Part shown: piece by piece, positions 25,801 to 35,500 of the stretch
Numbering within the stretch: the stretch's first letter is position 1
How the letters are laid out: each line of letters opens with the position of its first letter
Assembly (NCBI GenBank): GCA_026413225.1
Contig: CM048552.1
Span: 184,794,053-184,858,052 of the forward strand
DNA from: Otis tarda
Taxonomy: Eukaryota > Chordata > Aves > Otidiformes > Otididae
Direction: 5' to 3'
Length of the DNA: 64,000 nucleotides
The notes under the pieces: model-generated
Told to the model about the DNA's origin: nothing
Seen by the model: the letters and a program-made list of their open reading frames with translations, nothing else
The model's database searches: none
Translations under genes and position numbers: made by a program

Positions 25801-28111
25801 GTTAAGCATTTTTTCTTTTACTTTCAGCAAAGATCAATGATCTGGTCTCTTCCACTTACAAGACAATAAAAACAAAGCTGCCATCAACGTTACGAAGCAT
25901 GTCGTTGTACTTGTCCAATAAAGACACAGAATTAATTTTGTTTAAGCCAGTTAGAGTGAGTATCGCTAGATGTACTTCAGCATGTTTTCCTGTGGGTGTT
26001 GGGCCTCCATTTAGTTAAAGACTTTCAACACATTTTGTGGGATTATTCACCTTATATTTCTTTGTGTGTATGGTTGTATGTATAATATATTTATATAAAT
26101 GTATGTATGCATATATTTATAAGTGTATATATACAGACACACATACATACACGTCTGTGTATCTGTGGAGTTATTCTACTCTACCAGTCTGGCCAGTAAA
26201 CACGTGACAAATACCATGCACACGTAATAGTGAACAGACCGTTACAGTCACTGTGGTGTCCCTGATCTGAGAAGCCTGTTGAAAAGACACATGAAATAAA
26301 GTTTAAAAAAAACCCCTAATAATATATTTCATAATTATATATTTAGCTTTTTTTTTTTTAAGAAAAAAAAAGCTGTCCTATTCTCCATTGTACTCAGCCT
26401 ACATAACACACACACATTATGGGGAAGCAACTGGAAGTGGTTCTGTCCATTCTGCACATCTTTGACTCAGCACCACGCCAGCTATTATAAAGAAAATTAA
26501 CTCTGTCACAGCCAAAACCAGTACAGCTTGGTCCATTACACATGGGCAGAAGCACTGGAGGCAGAGAGGATGGTACAGATTCAATGGGACACCCTCTGTA
26601 AACCCACCAGATGTCACAGCCAACATGGGTGCGTTGTGGCTTTTTTGGGACTTGTTTAGTAGAAAAACTCTTAAAGCTCAACCTCTTCTCCCTAACTGGT
26701 CGCTTCAGTAGCTATTCACCGTACATTGTGCTTATTCTGGTTCATGTTTGAGGTGGATGTTGTGTTTTTTAATACTGAGTTTTTTTTCTTCTTTCCTTTA
26801 AAAGAATAACGTTCAACAAATATTCCAGAAACTCCATGCCTTATTAAAGGAAGAGTTTAGTAATGAAGATCTCCAGATCATAGCTTGTCCTTCAATGGAA
26901 CAGGTATATATTGAAGCTTCCTGTTCTATCAGTTGCTTTTTAGTGTGACTGGCTTTTTTTTAAACATTGTTTTAATTTCTGTCTTTTCAGTGTTCAGAGC
27001 CCTTATTTATTAACCCTTTTAATCCTGGATGATTAAACTTGGGGCTTTATCCGAACTCTAGGCTCTCAACTGAAAGGGGGTTTTGTTTGTTTGTTTGTTT
27101 GTTTTTTAACAAATATCCAGTAGAGTTTTTAAACTGAAGATGGTGATTGATGTTGCTGGGGATTGAGTTGTACAGCATCGTGGCAGAGTCTTGCAATTTC
27201 TGAGCATTATCTTTTTGGAGAGATGTTGAAGCTAGTGAATATGCTTTAAAAAAGCCTGTGCATGTGAAGGCAGTCTTTCTTTTGAGAAATACAAAAAGAC
27301 GCAACTTTTACATTTAGGAAGCATGAGAAAGAATTACAAGGGTTCGTTTGAAGTAAATTGCGTTGGGAAAATGTGCAGATGTTTATGGAAATGTAACCCT
27401 ACATAATGAGATCATTAGTCTCTGAGATGATTGGGGTTAAGAATTATTTGTATTAGGATGCTCTGACAGAAACCAAGTAGGTTTTAAAAAAATCTCACTT
27501 TGACCGTAGTAGTCCAGGGAATGTGGATGGAATCATGATTATCCCAGGACGCCAATATTTAGCCAGATAAACTGGTTTATGGATTAGAGGATATTGCCTG
27601 CAGTGAATGTGGCCACAGGGATGTCTGGTAACTATCCTGGAGCACGGAATGGGAGTGATGCACTGGAAGGAGGCGGGATTATCCTAGAGGAGGTGACTTC
27701 CTCTAATTGTTTATCTGTTAATCCTTAGGATCACTTCTAGAAACTGAAGTGTATGGGAAGCCCTATTGTAATCTGTGGGAGACAAGTATTGCAAAGGATC
27801 CCAAATGTATTTCAGATATTTGAGATGAATGTTAATGTTTTTTTGCCAGTGAGCAGATTTTTTTTTTTAATTGCATTTTAAAAAGCCTGTGAAGTAGGCA
27901 TTTGACTGGAAATTTTGTCCAGGTTTTTTGTAGCTGTCTTCTCCTGATTTGTCTAAGACTATGTGCTTCCTAGGAATTCTGTTTAAAGGTTATAATATGT
28001 ATGTTTAAAGGTTAAAATATAGAACATCAGTTCTGAAACTTAGCTGCTCTGTCTAATGTCGGCTTTCCTTTTGTCTTTCAGGTGAACTTACTTTTATCGA
28101 TGTCCAAGTAG
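1662..28111 (+). CDS. COG3: COG3, conserved oligomeric Golgi complex subunit 3 (3' 20 exons)
   Basis: COG3 is a lobe-A subunit of the eight-subunit COG tether, a peripheral Golgi complex that captures retrograde intra-Golgi vesicles and so maintains glycosylation enzymes. I recognise the protein across its length: [16 protein letters not shown] in the first exon (Sec34-like N-terminal family region), EYCVQ-type LINE motifs absent, [72 protein letters not shown] and a C-terminus ending SMSK. Twenty exons bounded by AG and GT join with matching phases to 700 codons without a stop. The family is roughly 830 residues, so about 130 residues and the promoter lie upstream. All exons look intact and close to the mammalian protein, so I infer a functional gene under strong constraint. 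Confidence 0.98.
2621..2695 (+). CDS. COG3: COG3 exon (window exon 2)
   Basis: The exon follows TTTTTAATAG and precedes GTAAGT. It encodes 25 residues in phase 0-0, [20 protein letters not shown] and onward, continuing the Sec34-like region. Confidence 0.97.
2817..2909 (+). CDS. COG3: COG3 exon (window exon 3)
   Basis: The exon follows TTTTCCAAAG and precedes GTAAGT. It encodes 31 residues in phase 0-0, starting [20 protein letters not shown] and ending ISSH. Confidence 0.97.
3226..3351 (+). CDS. COG3: COG3 exon (window exon 4)
   Basis: The exon follows TTTCTTTCAG and precedes GTAAGG. It encodes 42 residues in phase 0-0, including [20 protein letters not shown] and ending LMKR. Confidence 0.97.
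3352..7769 (+). other. COG3 intron hosting a CR1 insertion
   Basis: This 4.4 kb intron is about half occupied by the antisense CR1 at 4405-6590. The flanks (3352-4404 and 6591-7769) show no coding match and no other repeat I can name. Confidence 0.85.
4405..6590 (-). mobile_element. CR1 LINE, 5'-truncated, ~2.2 kb, with ORF2 remnants
   Basis: The 3' end of the element is at 4405, where three copies of the octamer-type tail (TCATAGAAT) precede the typical CR1 tail. Reading the minus strand, three long overlapping open frames cover the 3' half of the pol-like ORF2: 6540-5704, 5749-4967 and 5045-4500. Visible are the reverse-transcriptase segment with [11 protein letters not shown], the [10 protein letters not shown] block and the catalytic FADD box, then the [10 protein letters not shown] and [11 protein letters not shown] blocks that end CR1 proteins. 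Only about two frame breaks (near 5790 and 4990) separate the frames, so this is a fairly young copy. The endonuclease and ORF1 are missing, so it cannot move by itself. The 5' boundary is approximate. It is antisense to COG3. Confidence 0.95.
7770..7850 (+). CDS. COG3: COG3 exon (window exon 5)
   Basis: The exon follows TTCTTTCAG and precedes GTAAGT. It encodes 27 residues in phase 0-0, [20 protein letters not shown] then AAAPKVR. Confidence 0.97.
8056..8099 (+). CDS. COG3: COG3 exon (window exon 6)
   Basis: This 44-nt exon follows ATTGGATAG and precedes GTGAGT. It encodes [14 protein letters not shown] plus two bases of the next glutamate codon. The open frame alone would be too short to call; phase and homology identify it. 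Confidence 0.95.
8305..8431 (+). CDS. COG3: COG3 exon (window exon 7)
   Basis: The exon follows TTGGCTAG and precedes GTAGGT. It completes the split glutamate and encodes [20 protein letters not shown] through [11 protein letters not shown]. Confidence 0.97.
8485..8500 (+). repeat. C16 homopolymer
   Basis: A run of sixteen C sits about 55 bases downstream of the exon-7 donor of COG3 (G16 on the minus strand). It is a mononucleotide tract prone to slippage and to sequencing error in length. Confidence 0.9.
8951..9042 (+). CDS. COG3: COG3 exon (window exon 8)
   Basis: The exon follows TTGAATACAG and precedes GTAGGT. It encodes 30 residues, [20 protein letters not shown] and FFTKPTPKL, and ends with two bases of an aspartate codon. 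Confidence 0.97.
9043..11520 (+). other. COG3 intron
   Basis: This 2.5 kb AT-rich intron has T-runs near 9657 and 11452. I see no CR1 tail, exon or other nameable element. Confidence 0.8.
11521..11660 (+). CDS. COG3: COG3 exon (window exon 9)
   Basis: The exon follows TTCTTTATAG and precedes GTAACT. It completes the aspartate, encodes [20 protein letters not shown] and [20 protein letters not shown], and ends in the first base of an alanine codon. Confidence 0.97.
11661..12884 (+). other. COG3 intron
   Basis: This 1.2 kb intron has no repeat or coding signal I can support. Confidence 0.8.
12885..13045 (+). CDS. COG3: COG3 exon (window exon 10)
   Basis: The exon follows CTTTGTCAG and precedes GTATAG. 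It encodes [20 protein letters not shown] and [17 protein letters not shown], one of the most conserved stretches of the family. Confidence 0.98.
13046..14987 (+). other. COG3 intron
   Basis: This 1.9 kb intron ends in a strong pyrimidine tract before AG at 14986-14987. No named repeat was found. Confidence 0.8.
14988..15093 (+). CDS. COG3: COG3 exon (window exon 11)
   Basis: The exon follows TTCCTCTGCAG and precedes GTATGA. It encodes [20 protein letters not shown] through SLVKS plus one base. This linker is more variable and acidic than its neighbours. Confidence 0.96.
15094..16406 (+). other. COG3 intron
   Basis: This 1.3 kb intron contains two T-rich runs at 15999-16012 and 16060-16078. 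Nothing coding is visible. Confidence 0.8.
16407..16531 (+). CDS. COG3: COG3 exon (window exon 12)
   Basis: The exon follows TTTTAAACAG and precedes GTATGC. It encodes [20 protein letters not shown] and [20 protein letters not shown], ending in aspartate at a phase-0 junction. Confidence 0.97.
16532..18151 (+). other. COG3 intron
   Basis: This 1.6 kb intron shows no repeat or exon I can support. Confidence 0.8.
18152..18241 (+). CDS. COG3: COG3 exon (window exon 13)
   Basis: The exon follows CTTCTCTGCAG and precedes GTCAGA. It encodes 30 residues in phase 0-0, [20 protein letters not shown] through SISKNK. Confidence 0.97.
18242..20131 (+). other. COG3 intron
   Basis: This 1.9 kb AT-rich intron has no nameable element. 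Confidence 0.8.
20132..20252 (+). CDS. COG3: COG3 exon (window exon 14)
   Basis: The exon follows TTGTGCTGTAG and precedes GTACTA. It encodes [20 protein letters not shown] then [20 protein letters not shown], plus one base of the next aspartate. Confidence 0.97.
20253..22548 (+). other. COG3 intron
   Basis: This 2.3 kb intron holds a 23-bp tandem duplication at 21935-21976 (see findings). No interspersed repeat is recognised. Confidence 0.8.
22549..22637 (+). CDS. COG3: COG3 exon (window exon 15)
   Basis: The exon follows CTCATTCACAG and precedes GTAATA. It completes the aspartate and encodes [20 protein letters not shown] then NALIQFLLE. Confidence 0.97.
22737..22871 (+). CDS. COG3: COG3 exon (window exon 16)
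   Basis: The exon follows CTGTTCAAG and precedes GTACAA. It encodes 45 residues in phase 0-0, [20 protein letters not shown] through EEFMTK. The intron before it is only 99 bases long. Confidence 0.97.
22872..24089 (+). other. COG3 intron
   Basis: This 1.2 kb intron has no repeat or coding signal. Confidence 0.8.
24090..24165 (+). CDS. COG3: COG3 exon (window exon 17)
   Basis: The exon follows TTGTTTTAG and precedes GTATTT. It encodes [20 protein letters not shown] and PWAQP plus one base of alanine. Confidence 0.97.
24166..25827 (+). other. COG3 intron
   Basis: This 1.7 kb intron has no nameable element. Confidence 0.8.
25828..25955 (+). CDS. COG3: COG3 exon (window exon 18)
   Basis: The exon follows TTACTTTCAG and precedes GTGAGT. 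It encodes [20 protein letters not shown] and [20 protein letters not shown], ending VR. Confidence 0.97.
26060..26160. repeat. TA/TG-rich simple sequence
   Basis: This is an impure dinucleotide and tetranucleotide stretch (TATG, TATA, CATACA) in a COG3 intron, a degenerate microsatellite. Confidence 0.7.
26805..26903 (+). CDS. COG3: COG3 exon (window exon 19)
   Basis: The exon follows CCTTTAAAAG and precedes GTATAT. It encodes 33 residues in phase 0-0, [20 protein letters not shown] through CPSMEQ. Confidence 0.97.
26904..28081 (+). other. COG3 last intron
   Basis: This 1.2 kb intron ends in TTTTGTCTTTCAG. No repeat is recognised. Confidence 0.8.
28082..28111 (+). CDS. COG3: COG3 terminal coding exon with stop
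   Basis: After TTGTCTTTCAG the last nine residues, VNLLLSMSK, are followed by TAG at 28109-28111. The end matches the family's short hydrophobic C-terminus. Confidence 0.96.
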   Translation: MNLLLSMSK

Positions 28112-30080
28112 CCCAGCAGTGAGGCTGCTTGAAGTAAACTTCAGCTGAATGCCAGGCAGTGAAGGGAATGCAAAGACATCTGCTTGAAGTCAACGAAGGA
28201 TCCCACTGTGCAGTCCAATCTGCATCAAAACTATTCAGACTGCTTAACCCTGTTTTAGGAAAAAAAGGAAAAAAACCCACAAAACATTTTATTGATTTGT
28301 TGAACATCTTTCTGTTCATTGGCTTCAGGAGTGGGTGGGGGGAGAAAAGAAGACAAAAATCCCTTTGCTGATCACTGTTATGGAAGCTCAGTTACTGCCT
28401 TAATCAGATTTTTCAAAGTTGAAATCGTGGGGGTTTTATGTGAAAACCTTTCTTGTTTTCCTTTAACAAGCTGATGTATGCAGTGAAAAGCCGCACTTTC
28501 AGACACACTGGAAATAAAGCGCAGGATATCAAATGGGAGTGGTAATAGGTATTTGCAAGGCTTGGAGATAAGCACATTGGTATGACAATTTGACTTACAC
28601 AGACATGCTTTGATTTTTTTTTAACTCCCCTGAAAACACTGGTAACCCACCACGTGCTTGAAAATTATTCAGAGGTTCTTAGTGGGGAAAACTTTATTTC
28701 CCGCATGTGAAGCATTTCTTGAAACACTGGATGTGGTGTTTTTCTTATACTGTTGATTGGGAGCTGTGAGGTCTGTCATGAAGTTTCATGCTCTAATCTT
28801 ACGCCACATTAAGAATCTCCGTTCCTTGGGATTGGCAATGGAAAGCTGTGCAATATAATGTCTGTTCTTTCTGAGGGAACTACATGTTTTCAGATGCTTT
28901 ACTGCAAAGCTTAGCATTGAGATTCTCAGGTACTTAGTTTTAGCTTAGAGCTGTTTTTTGGCCTTACTCAAGATTAAATGGTGGCGTGCATTGTTAAAGT
29001 GGGGACTGGGACTGGGACTGGTACGGCTTTTGTGCTGCAGTCAGTGCTAGTAAGAGTGTGTGGGGATGCCAGAAATGGAACGTGCAAGCCTGTCAAATGA
29101 ACATTGCGAACAGGGGATAAGTGCTTGGTAACTGGTAAACAATGCAGTGTTCAGTATGCATTAATTGACCATTGTTTCGGAAAGCTGAACGCAGAACTCT
29201 GGGCCAATAATGGAATGAAACACTACAAGCAGCTTTGGGGTGTCTCAGTGTGTGAGTCGTTGTGCAGCACTGCAGAAGAAAAGATGTGGTGACTTCCACA
29301 GCAGTTTTTTTAACTTATTTATAAAACCTGTTCTGTAGTTTTAAATATGAAGAAATTTCCATGCACATTGGTGGTGTTTTGATTTAGTAATTTTCCTGTT
29401 ATAAATCACGTGGCTGGAGACTAAGATGGTAGGATTTAAAGCTGCCACGAGAAGTATTGCAGCAGTGGTGCTGAGGTAAATAAATGGTACTGGTAGGACC
29501 TTACGTGGCTCCTTAGAAACTAACTAAAGGAATTAACAAGGAAAAAAAAAAACCCTTTCTTTTTACTTATGTAGAAATACAGGCTGTAAAATAATGTCCA
29601 GCACATTGTAATATATGTATATTTGTTTTTTATAAAGTTTTACAGAAGGACTGCTTGGTTGCTGTACAGAGCCGTGACTGACATAATACAGATGTACAGA
29701 AAAGATGTGAAGGGCAAACCGTTGCAGTAGTCACTCCTGTGCTTGGGATCTTTTCTCTTTTAGAGTACCCAGACAGCTCTAGGACAGCTGGTTGAAAAAT
29801 TAGAAGAGCAATCAGTTTATACAGCCTGTTTGCTAAACAAACATTTGTTTAAACATGTACAGTTTCAGATATTTACGTTTACAAATAGTGTAAATACTTT
29901 CAAAAGATTAATTTAAGATGCTTTATATTATCTGACTAGAAACTTGCTGTTTTTAATTTTTTTAAAATAAAAATGTTGCCTCCTATTTTGGTCCAAGAGT
30001 AAAGCTTTATTCTGTATCCTGAGGCTTGTCTGTCAAGGTAACTGTAACACAGAGACAATAAACATCCTGTAAGCACAGGC
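28112..30080 (+). other. COG3: COG3 3' untranslated region
   Basis: About 2 kb follows the stop before a convincing poly(A) site. It contains early AATAAA hexamers at 28513 and 29479, a later one at 29967 and the best one at 30057. A (GGGACT)3 tract lies near 29005. The 3' end is inferred from signals, not from transcript data. Confidence 0.7.
30057..30062 (+). terminator. COG3: COG3 poly(A) signal AATAAA
   Basis: The canonical hexamer is followed about 20 bases later by a GT/T-rich element (GTGTGTGCTG, then a T-run), the usual cleavage context. An alternative hexamer lies at 29967-29972. Confidence 0.6.
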
Positions 30081-30084
30081 AGTG

Positions 30085-32214
30085 TGTGCTGAGAAGTGTT
30101 CTTTTTTAGCAGTAAGAGAGTTGACTTTATTTGGCACAGATGTATACCTGAGTGCTGAATGTACAGCTAATTGTTAAAGTAATGCCTCTTTATGGTGATA
30201 ATAAAAGTAAGTTTGTATTTTCTTTACTGACAAACAATCTTGTGTAATGAAATGGTCTCTTTGCTTGCACTTTTGTTAGGGGGAAGAAACCACAACTGTA
30301 ATACAAGAACATATTTTAATTGGTTGACTTTTACTAAGAGAGAACTTGGGAGCTGGTGGCAGAAGTCACAAGTATTGTTGTATTTGGTAGCTGTTCTCGT
30401 TGCCTGGTTACTCACAGGCTCATCTACCCATAGTTTCTCATTACCACATACTGTTCTTCTGGCCTTTGGTATTGCAGAAACGCATCATCCAGAGGCTTGT
30501 GGTTTGTCCCCTGCAATGGCAGCATGAAGCTTCCCTTCGCCCTCTGGCTTTGACAGTGTCACGTGAATGAACTAACCGAAGGAAAAATGCTCCTTTCTTC
30601 TGGAATTCAGCTTCTATCTGACTGGTATGGGGCAGAGACGCGTGGCTGTTGCTTCCTAGGTGCTTGTGTTGTCCCAAATCTGGGTTCTTTACCCAGTGTG
30701 CAGAGAGCTGATCACACAAAGAGTAGAGATATTTGTTTGTTTTATTTCTGTGCAGAGGTGGGTGCTCCGTGGTAAATCCACAAAGCCTAGCACACCTGTT
30801 TACAATCGCATTACATATTTATGCAATTCAAAATAGCAGTTCTGCCTTTTGGTCACACCTACTTAACTACAATTGGTTAGGGTTTTTTCTTACATTAAAT
30901 TTACCATGCACGCTCAGTGAGTAGGGGTCTTTATCTGAGGAGGGAGCAATTTTAGTACTAGAGGTCTGGTTTTCATATTATAATGAGAGAGTTCACTTTG
31001 AGGACACTAATTAGTGGGATTTTGCTGGTCATTCACAACCTTTAGCAATGTTACGCACCTGCAAGGATATACATCCCCTTAGTTTAATAAATGTTTTCAT
31101 GCTCAGGGTCCCTCCTTATCTGCTTGGGCTTCTTCAACAGGTCTGCTCTCCTTGAGCTTATCTGGGTGTTTCTTTGTTCTGACAGATTTATGGCATCATC
31201 CCACTCTTTCGGGGCCATGTCTGCCATGTTGTTCTTTGCTTGATGCTTCCTTTCCCATGCAGATCCTCCTTCGTCCCAGGATGAGCTCAGTGAACATTTT
31301 CTTCCTTTTTCAACATCATTCCCTTTATCTGTCTGAGACCCCTCTGTTCTTTGTAGATTCTGTCTTTAATTAAACAAGGTTAAACAAGTTAGTTTGGAGC
31401 CTCTTGGAGCCACTTGGAGCCTCTTACAGAGGTTTGGCCCTTTGCATTGTCTGTCATAAACGAAGTGAATGCCAAAGCAGCTGGCCAGGCTTTCATGCTT
31501 CTTTTTGTGCAACAGTGATGCCCACAGCATAGCTTACGCTCTACTGGGTGTTTTCCAAGCAGAACTGATAGTCTTGTCCTCAAACTCTGCATATTTGGTG
31601 TTGTCAAGGTGATGTGGGTAGGTAAAAGGGAAAAAGCCTGTGATACTGAAGTCACCACATGAACCTCATGTGGTGACTGCAGGTAGATCGAGCCCTGTGT
31701 CCACAACTGCTGCTTTCTCCTTCCCTCCTGCATTTTTATCCTCATTGAACACTAAAACCAAGCCAACACTGTGAGGCAAATCAGATCTTTGATTCTCTAA
31801 ACAGAATGAAAAAAAAAAAAAAGAAAAAAGAATGAATTGGCCTCTTTCAGTGGTGGCCAACCATGCCAGTGAGTCATGGGACTTACCGTCTACCACCAGC
31901 TGGAGCCCTCACACCCAAGAGGCCCCTCAGCTTCCCTCTCCTGGATTACCGCTGGTCCCTGTACCCAAGCTGCTTTTCCTCATCCCCTCTCCACCAGCAT
32001 GGGTGTCTAGAGAAGAGCCAAAGCAGGTTTGTCAGTCACACTTGGTACACGTTCCCAAAGTCCAGTTCATCCACTGCAAGAAGGAAGCAGTCTCCTTCAA
32101 AGTACTGCAGATTCGATGTACAACCCCGCTGATCATACGCTGATCCATCAAGCGCTTTCAAATGAGACGAGCTTGGTGTTACGAGGACTTGATGTACGGG
32201 AAGATAGGCATTGC
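30085..32214. other. Intergenic gap between convergent COG3 and the ERICH6B-like gene
   Basis: This 2.1 kb gap has no recognised gene or CR1 copy. A 10-bp unit (TTGGAGCCTC and variant) is repeated three times at 31394-31425, and an A-rich run lies at 31809-31830. Confidence 0.7.
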
Positions 32215-32232
32215 GCGCTTGAACAAAGGAGC

Positions 32233-32238
32233 TTTATT
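32233..32238 (-). terminator. ERICH6B: Poly(A) signal for the minus-strand ERICH6B-like gene
   Basis: AATAAA on the minus strand lies about 220 bases past the predicted stop at 32454, a normal distance for a short 3'UTR. It supports the terminal-exon call. Confidence 0.5.
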
Positions 32239-32453
32239 TTTGTTGCAAAGTGACTGTTATCACCTTGATGAAGGAAAAGTCGATCTGAAATGCTGGTGTA
32301 ACTGCTTGCTGCACATCTTAATATCTTCATTTCAATATTTCATGCAGATAGAGGATGATGAAACACAAGGAGTGATATCACTGAGAGAGGGGTTGCCAAA
32401 AGTATTGCAACATTGTCTGTATTTTGGACAGCAGGGTCCTGAGCCGAATATTT

Positions 32454-32522
32454 TCAGACTGAAGGAAGAGCTCCTCTTCGCTTTCTGGTCACTTTAGTAG
32501 GTGACATCTCTGGGTCTTTCAG
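32454..32522 (-). CDS. ERICH6B: ERICH6B-like terminal exon
   Basis: After TTTGCAG the frame reads LKDPEMSPTKVTRKRRGALP, two more residues and TGA at 32456-32454. LKDPEM aligns with the VIPEVL segment after the FAM194 domain in human ERICH6B. An alternative acceptor at 32535/32536 would add four residues upstream. Confidence 0.65.
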   Translation of the reverse strand: MKDPEMSPTKVTRKRRGALPSV

Positions 32523-35500
32523 CTGCAAAGGGGCCCTGTTGAAGTGAAGAGCATTAAAGCTGAACCTGCTGAAGGGAGGCTGAGTGGGAGAGCGTCCCTT
32601 GTAACCGAACCTTTCACACTGAACTGTGCAATGTGTCCAGGGTGCCCTTCCCTCTGTGTTCATGGAGCACGCTAACCCTATGGCTCCTCTTTGGAAGTGA
32701 TCCTGTTCCAAGGGGAATGAGAAGCTAAACTCACAGCTCTAGTGTCCTTTGATGGGAGTGGCCTGCCCAGAAGTAGTGGAGCAAGGAAGATGACTTCCTT
32801 ACCTAACATAGTAATGGGTCTTGAGAAGAACTCCGAATCTGGGGGATGAAAGAGCAGGTGCCAGTGCTTTGTGGTTCCACATACTGACCTTGAACTGTTG
32901 ACACCTTTCTGAATAGCTACCCTAGATGCTTGTTTCCATTGGTAATACATCTGTGGCCTCTTGCGGACTATTGCAACGAGGGCTGGCAATGTTTGGTTTG
33001 TGCCTGCACCAGGGAAGACAACTTGAATTAATTGCCCTGAGGACACAGCACCCAACCAAGCATGAGCTCCTGGTGACACGTGACCTGCATTTTATCATAG
33101 AATCATAGAATGGTTTGGGTTGGAAGGGACCTTCAAAGGTCATCTAGTCCAACCCCCCTGCAAGGAGCAGGGACATCTTTGACTAGATCAGGTTGCTCAG
33201 AGCCTCATCTACCCTGGCCTTGAATGTTTCCAGGGATGCTTTGGAGCTGACCAGTTGTGTTAGCATCCAGTGGAGGACTGGGATGCACACCAGTATGCTG
33301 GGACAGTCACACTGGCACTGAGCAGGGCTGAGCCCTGCCCAAAACGGCATTTCCACCTTCAGGGAAGGGTCAGAGGTGGGAAACCTGAGTGCCAATCAAT
33401 ACCAAAGGATTTTGGAGCTTCTCTCCCCAGATGCTTGTTTCATGTGAAGTGAAATGCTCTTTAGATAAAATCAGGAGCTTTGTGTTTGTATTGACATTTA
33501 ATATAAATGTTTTGAAAAGAAATAGTATTTCAGAATGAATTTGTGAGGCAGCTGTTCTTGCCCTTTAGTGACAGCATTTCAATCTTATCTAAATGCTTTC
33601 CTGAAAGGGAATTTCATTAAGAATCACATAGGCAGGAAATTTGCTTTTGAATGAAATGGTGATTTTTCCACCTGAAAACTTGTGACCAGTTTTGTGCAGC
33701 AGCCCCAAGCTTATCTCCACTGGGCCGTTTCCCTGCTGCGGATCTCCAAGCAGCTGGCAGGCAGGAGCCGGCGGGGCAGGGCTACCACAGCAAGTGCTCA
33801 CCTTGAACTGGGGACCCCACCTTGAGACGGATGCGGTCGCTGCAGCTGGTGAACGATAAATCAATTTGATTCTGAGCCAGGGTTTTAATGGTGGTGTGGC
33901 TATTCAGTTTCATGGTGATGGACTGGAAAGGAGGGCTGTGAGCGTGGTGGCTGAAGTCCTGATCCAAGCAGATCCCAGTGCAGGGGTCCAGGGTGGCCCT
34001 GGGGACAAACACAAAGCTGGATGAATCCAGAACCAACAACTTCCTGGTCCCAAATGACATTTTTGTCTGCAGCTGGACCAAACTTCTTATTTTTGCTGTC
34101 CAAGAGTCACTGCTGGGACCTGATGCATCAGGTCAAAAATTGTTTTTTGATGATAGCTTTTGTCCCACAGTAAAAGAACATACAAAAATTGGCTTGCCCC
34201 CCTGGGGGAGAGCAATGAGTCCCCAGAGAGCAGAGAAAATTCTTGTGCAGGGTGTGGGGTCTTCTTACTGCATGTCTACATCTGCCGAAAGTCCCACTGC
34301 ATGGTGATTTCTTTTGCCCTTTATGCTAAAAACAGGTCCTCCATGCATACACGTGTGGTCATGCATGTGGCAGGGTATGGGAAATGGCTTTGCCAAACTG
34401 CAAAGGAGAGAGAAACGCAGTGTGTGGGGGGAAACAGCCCATATTTACAGCATAAAAATACAAATTGATACTCCCCGTCTCATGACAGCCTGGGTAGATG
34501 GCTCTGGGTGCTGGAGCATCCCCCCACCTGTGGCATTTAGGGAGTTTTTGTAATTCACTGCGTGTGTTACATATTGAGTTTTTCCTGCTCCAGCGTGAAG
34601 TTGATTCTCACTGGGCAGCAAGCGCAGTTCAGCATCCCCCAGTATGACTTCGTGCTGCAGCTCGGGAAAAACAACAGGAAAAAAGAATATGTGTAACTCT
34701 GCAGCTGTGATGTGCTACAGCTCCAGCTGTGGACAAGCCTGAACTGGTCCGTGTGTGGGACAGAGAACCTACCCACAGGCTGTTAGTTTACTCTTTTCCT
34801 CTCCTCAAAGCTATCCTAATATTTTTATAAATATCAGAGTAGTCACTTAGCATTGCCCTTAATTTACAGCTGCTGGGAGAGGCTGGGAGGGTCGTAGCAG
34901 CGTGCCCAAGCTCAGTGGCAAGCTGGCAGCCAGCACCTGGCTGACGCCTGTGGTCCAGAGGGGCCAGGAGAGGCCCATGGCAGGGTTGGCGATAGTTTCG
35001 TGCTGCTAGGGATCGTCTCGGTGCCAGGCTGTAAAAACCTGGCTGCTGGTGATGGATGAAAGACCGGCACGTCTGCAGGCGAATGGTAGGACTGCAGGAG
35101 TCTGATGGAAGCGTTATTGCAGAAGCTATTTAAAATGATTTGTAGTAGCCAGTTAGACATTTAGGATGTCCATTAATTAGTCTCAGCACAGGGAGGACTT
35201 GTAAAATTGAGGTGGGATTTACTGATTCTCCCAGTTCCTAGCTTTCTGAAGGGAAACTTTGGAGACTGGGGGTGAGGTGTCAAAAATTAGTATTTGATGG
35301 CTCAAATGCCAGCACAGTTTTTACTGAAAGCCATCAGTTACCTCATACTACAACTTAGACTGCAAGAAATTGGTCACCTACATCATTCTTTAGTGAGAAA
35401 CACTGACTGGATATGAGAAACCACCAAAAGCAAGGTTGACCTCAAACTATCCGACTCTGGCTATTATGGTTTCCCCTTGAGTGCAGATAACAAGCTCACA

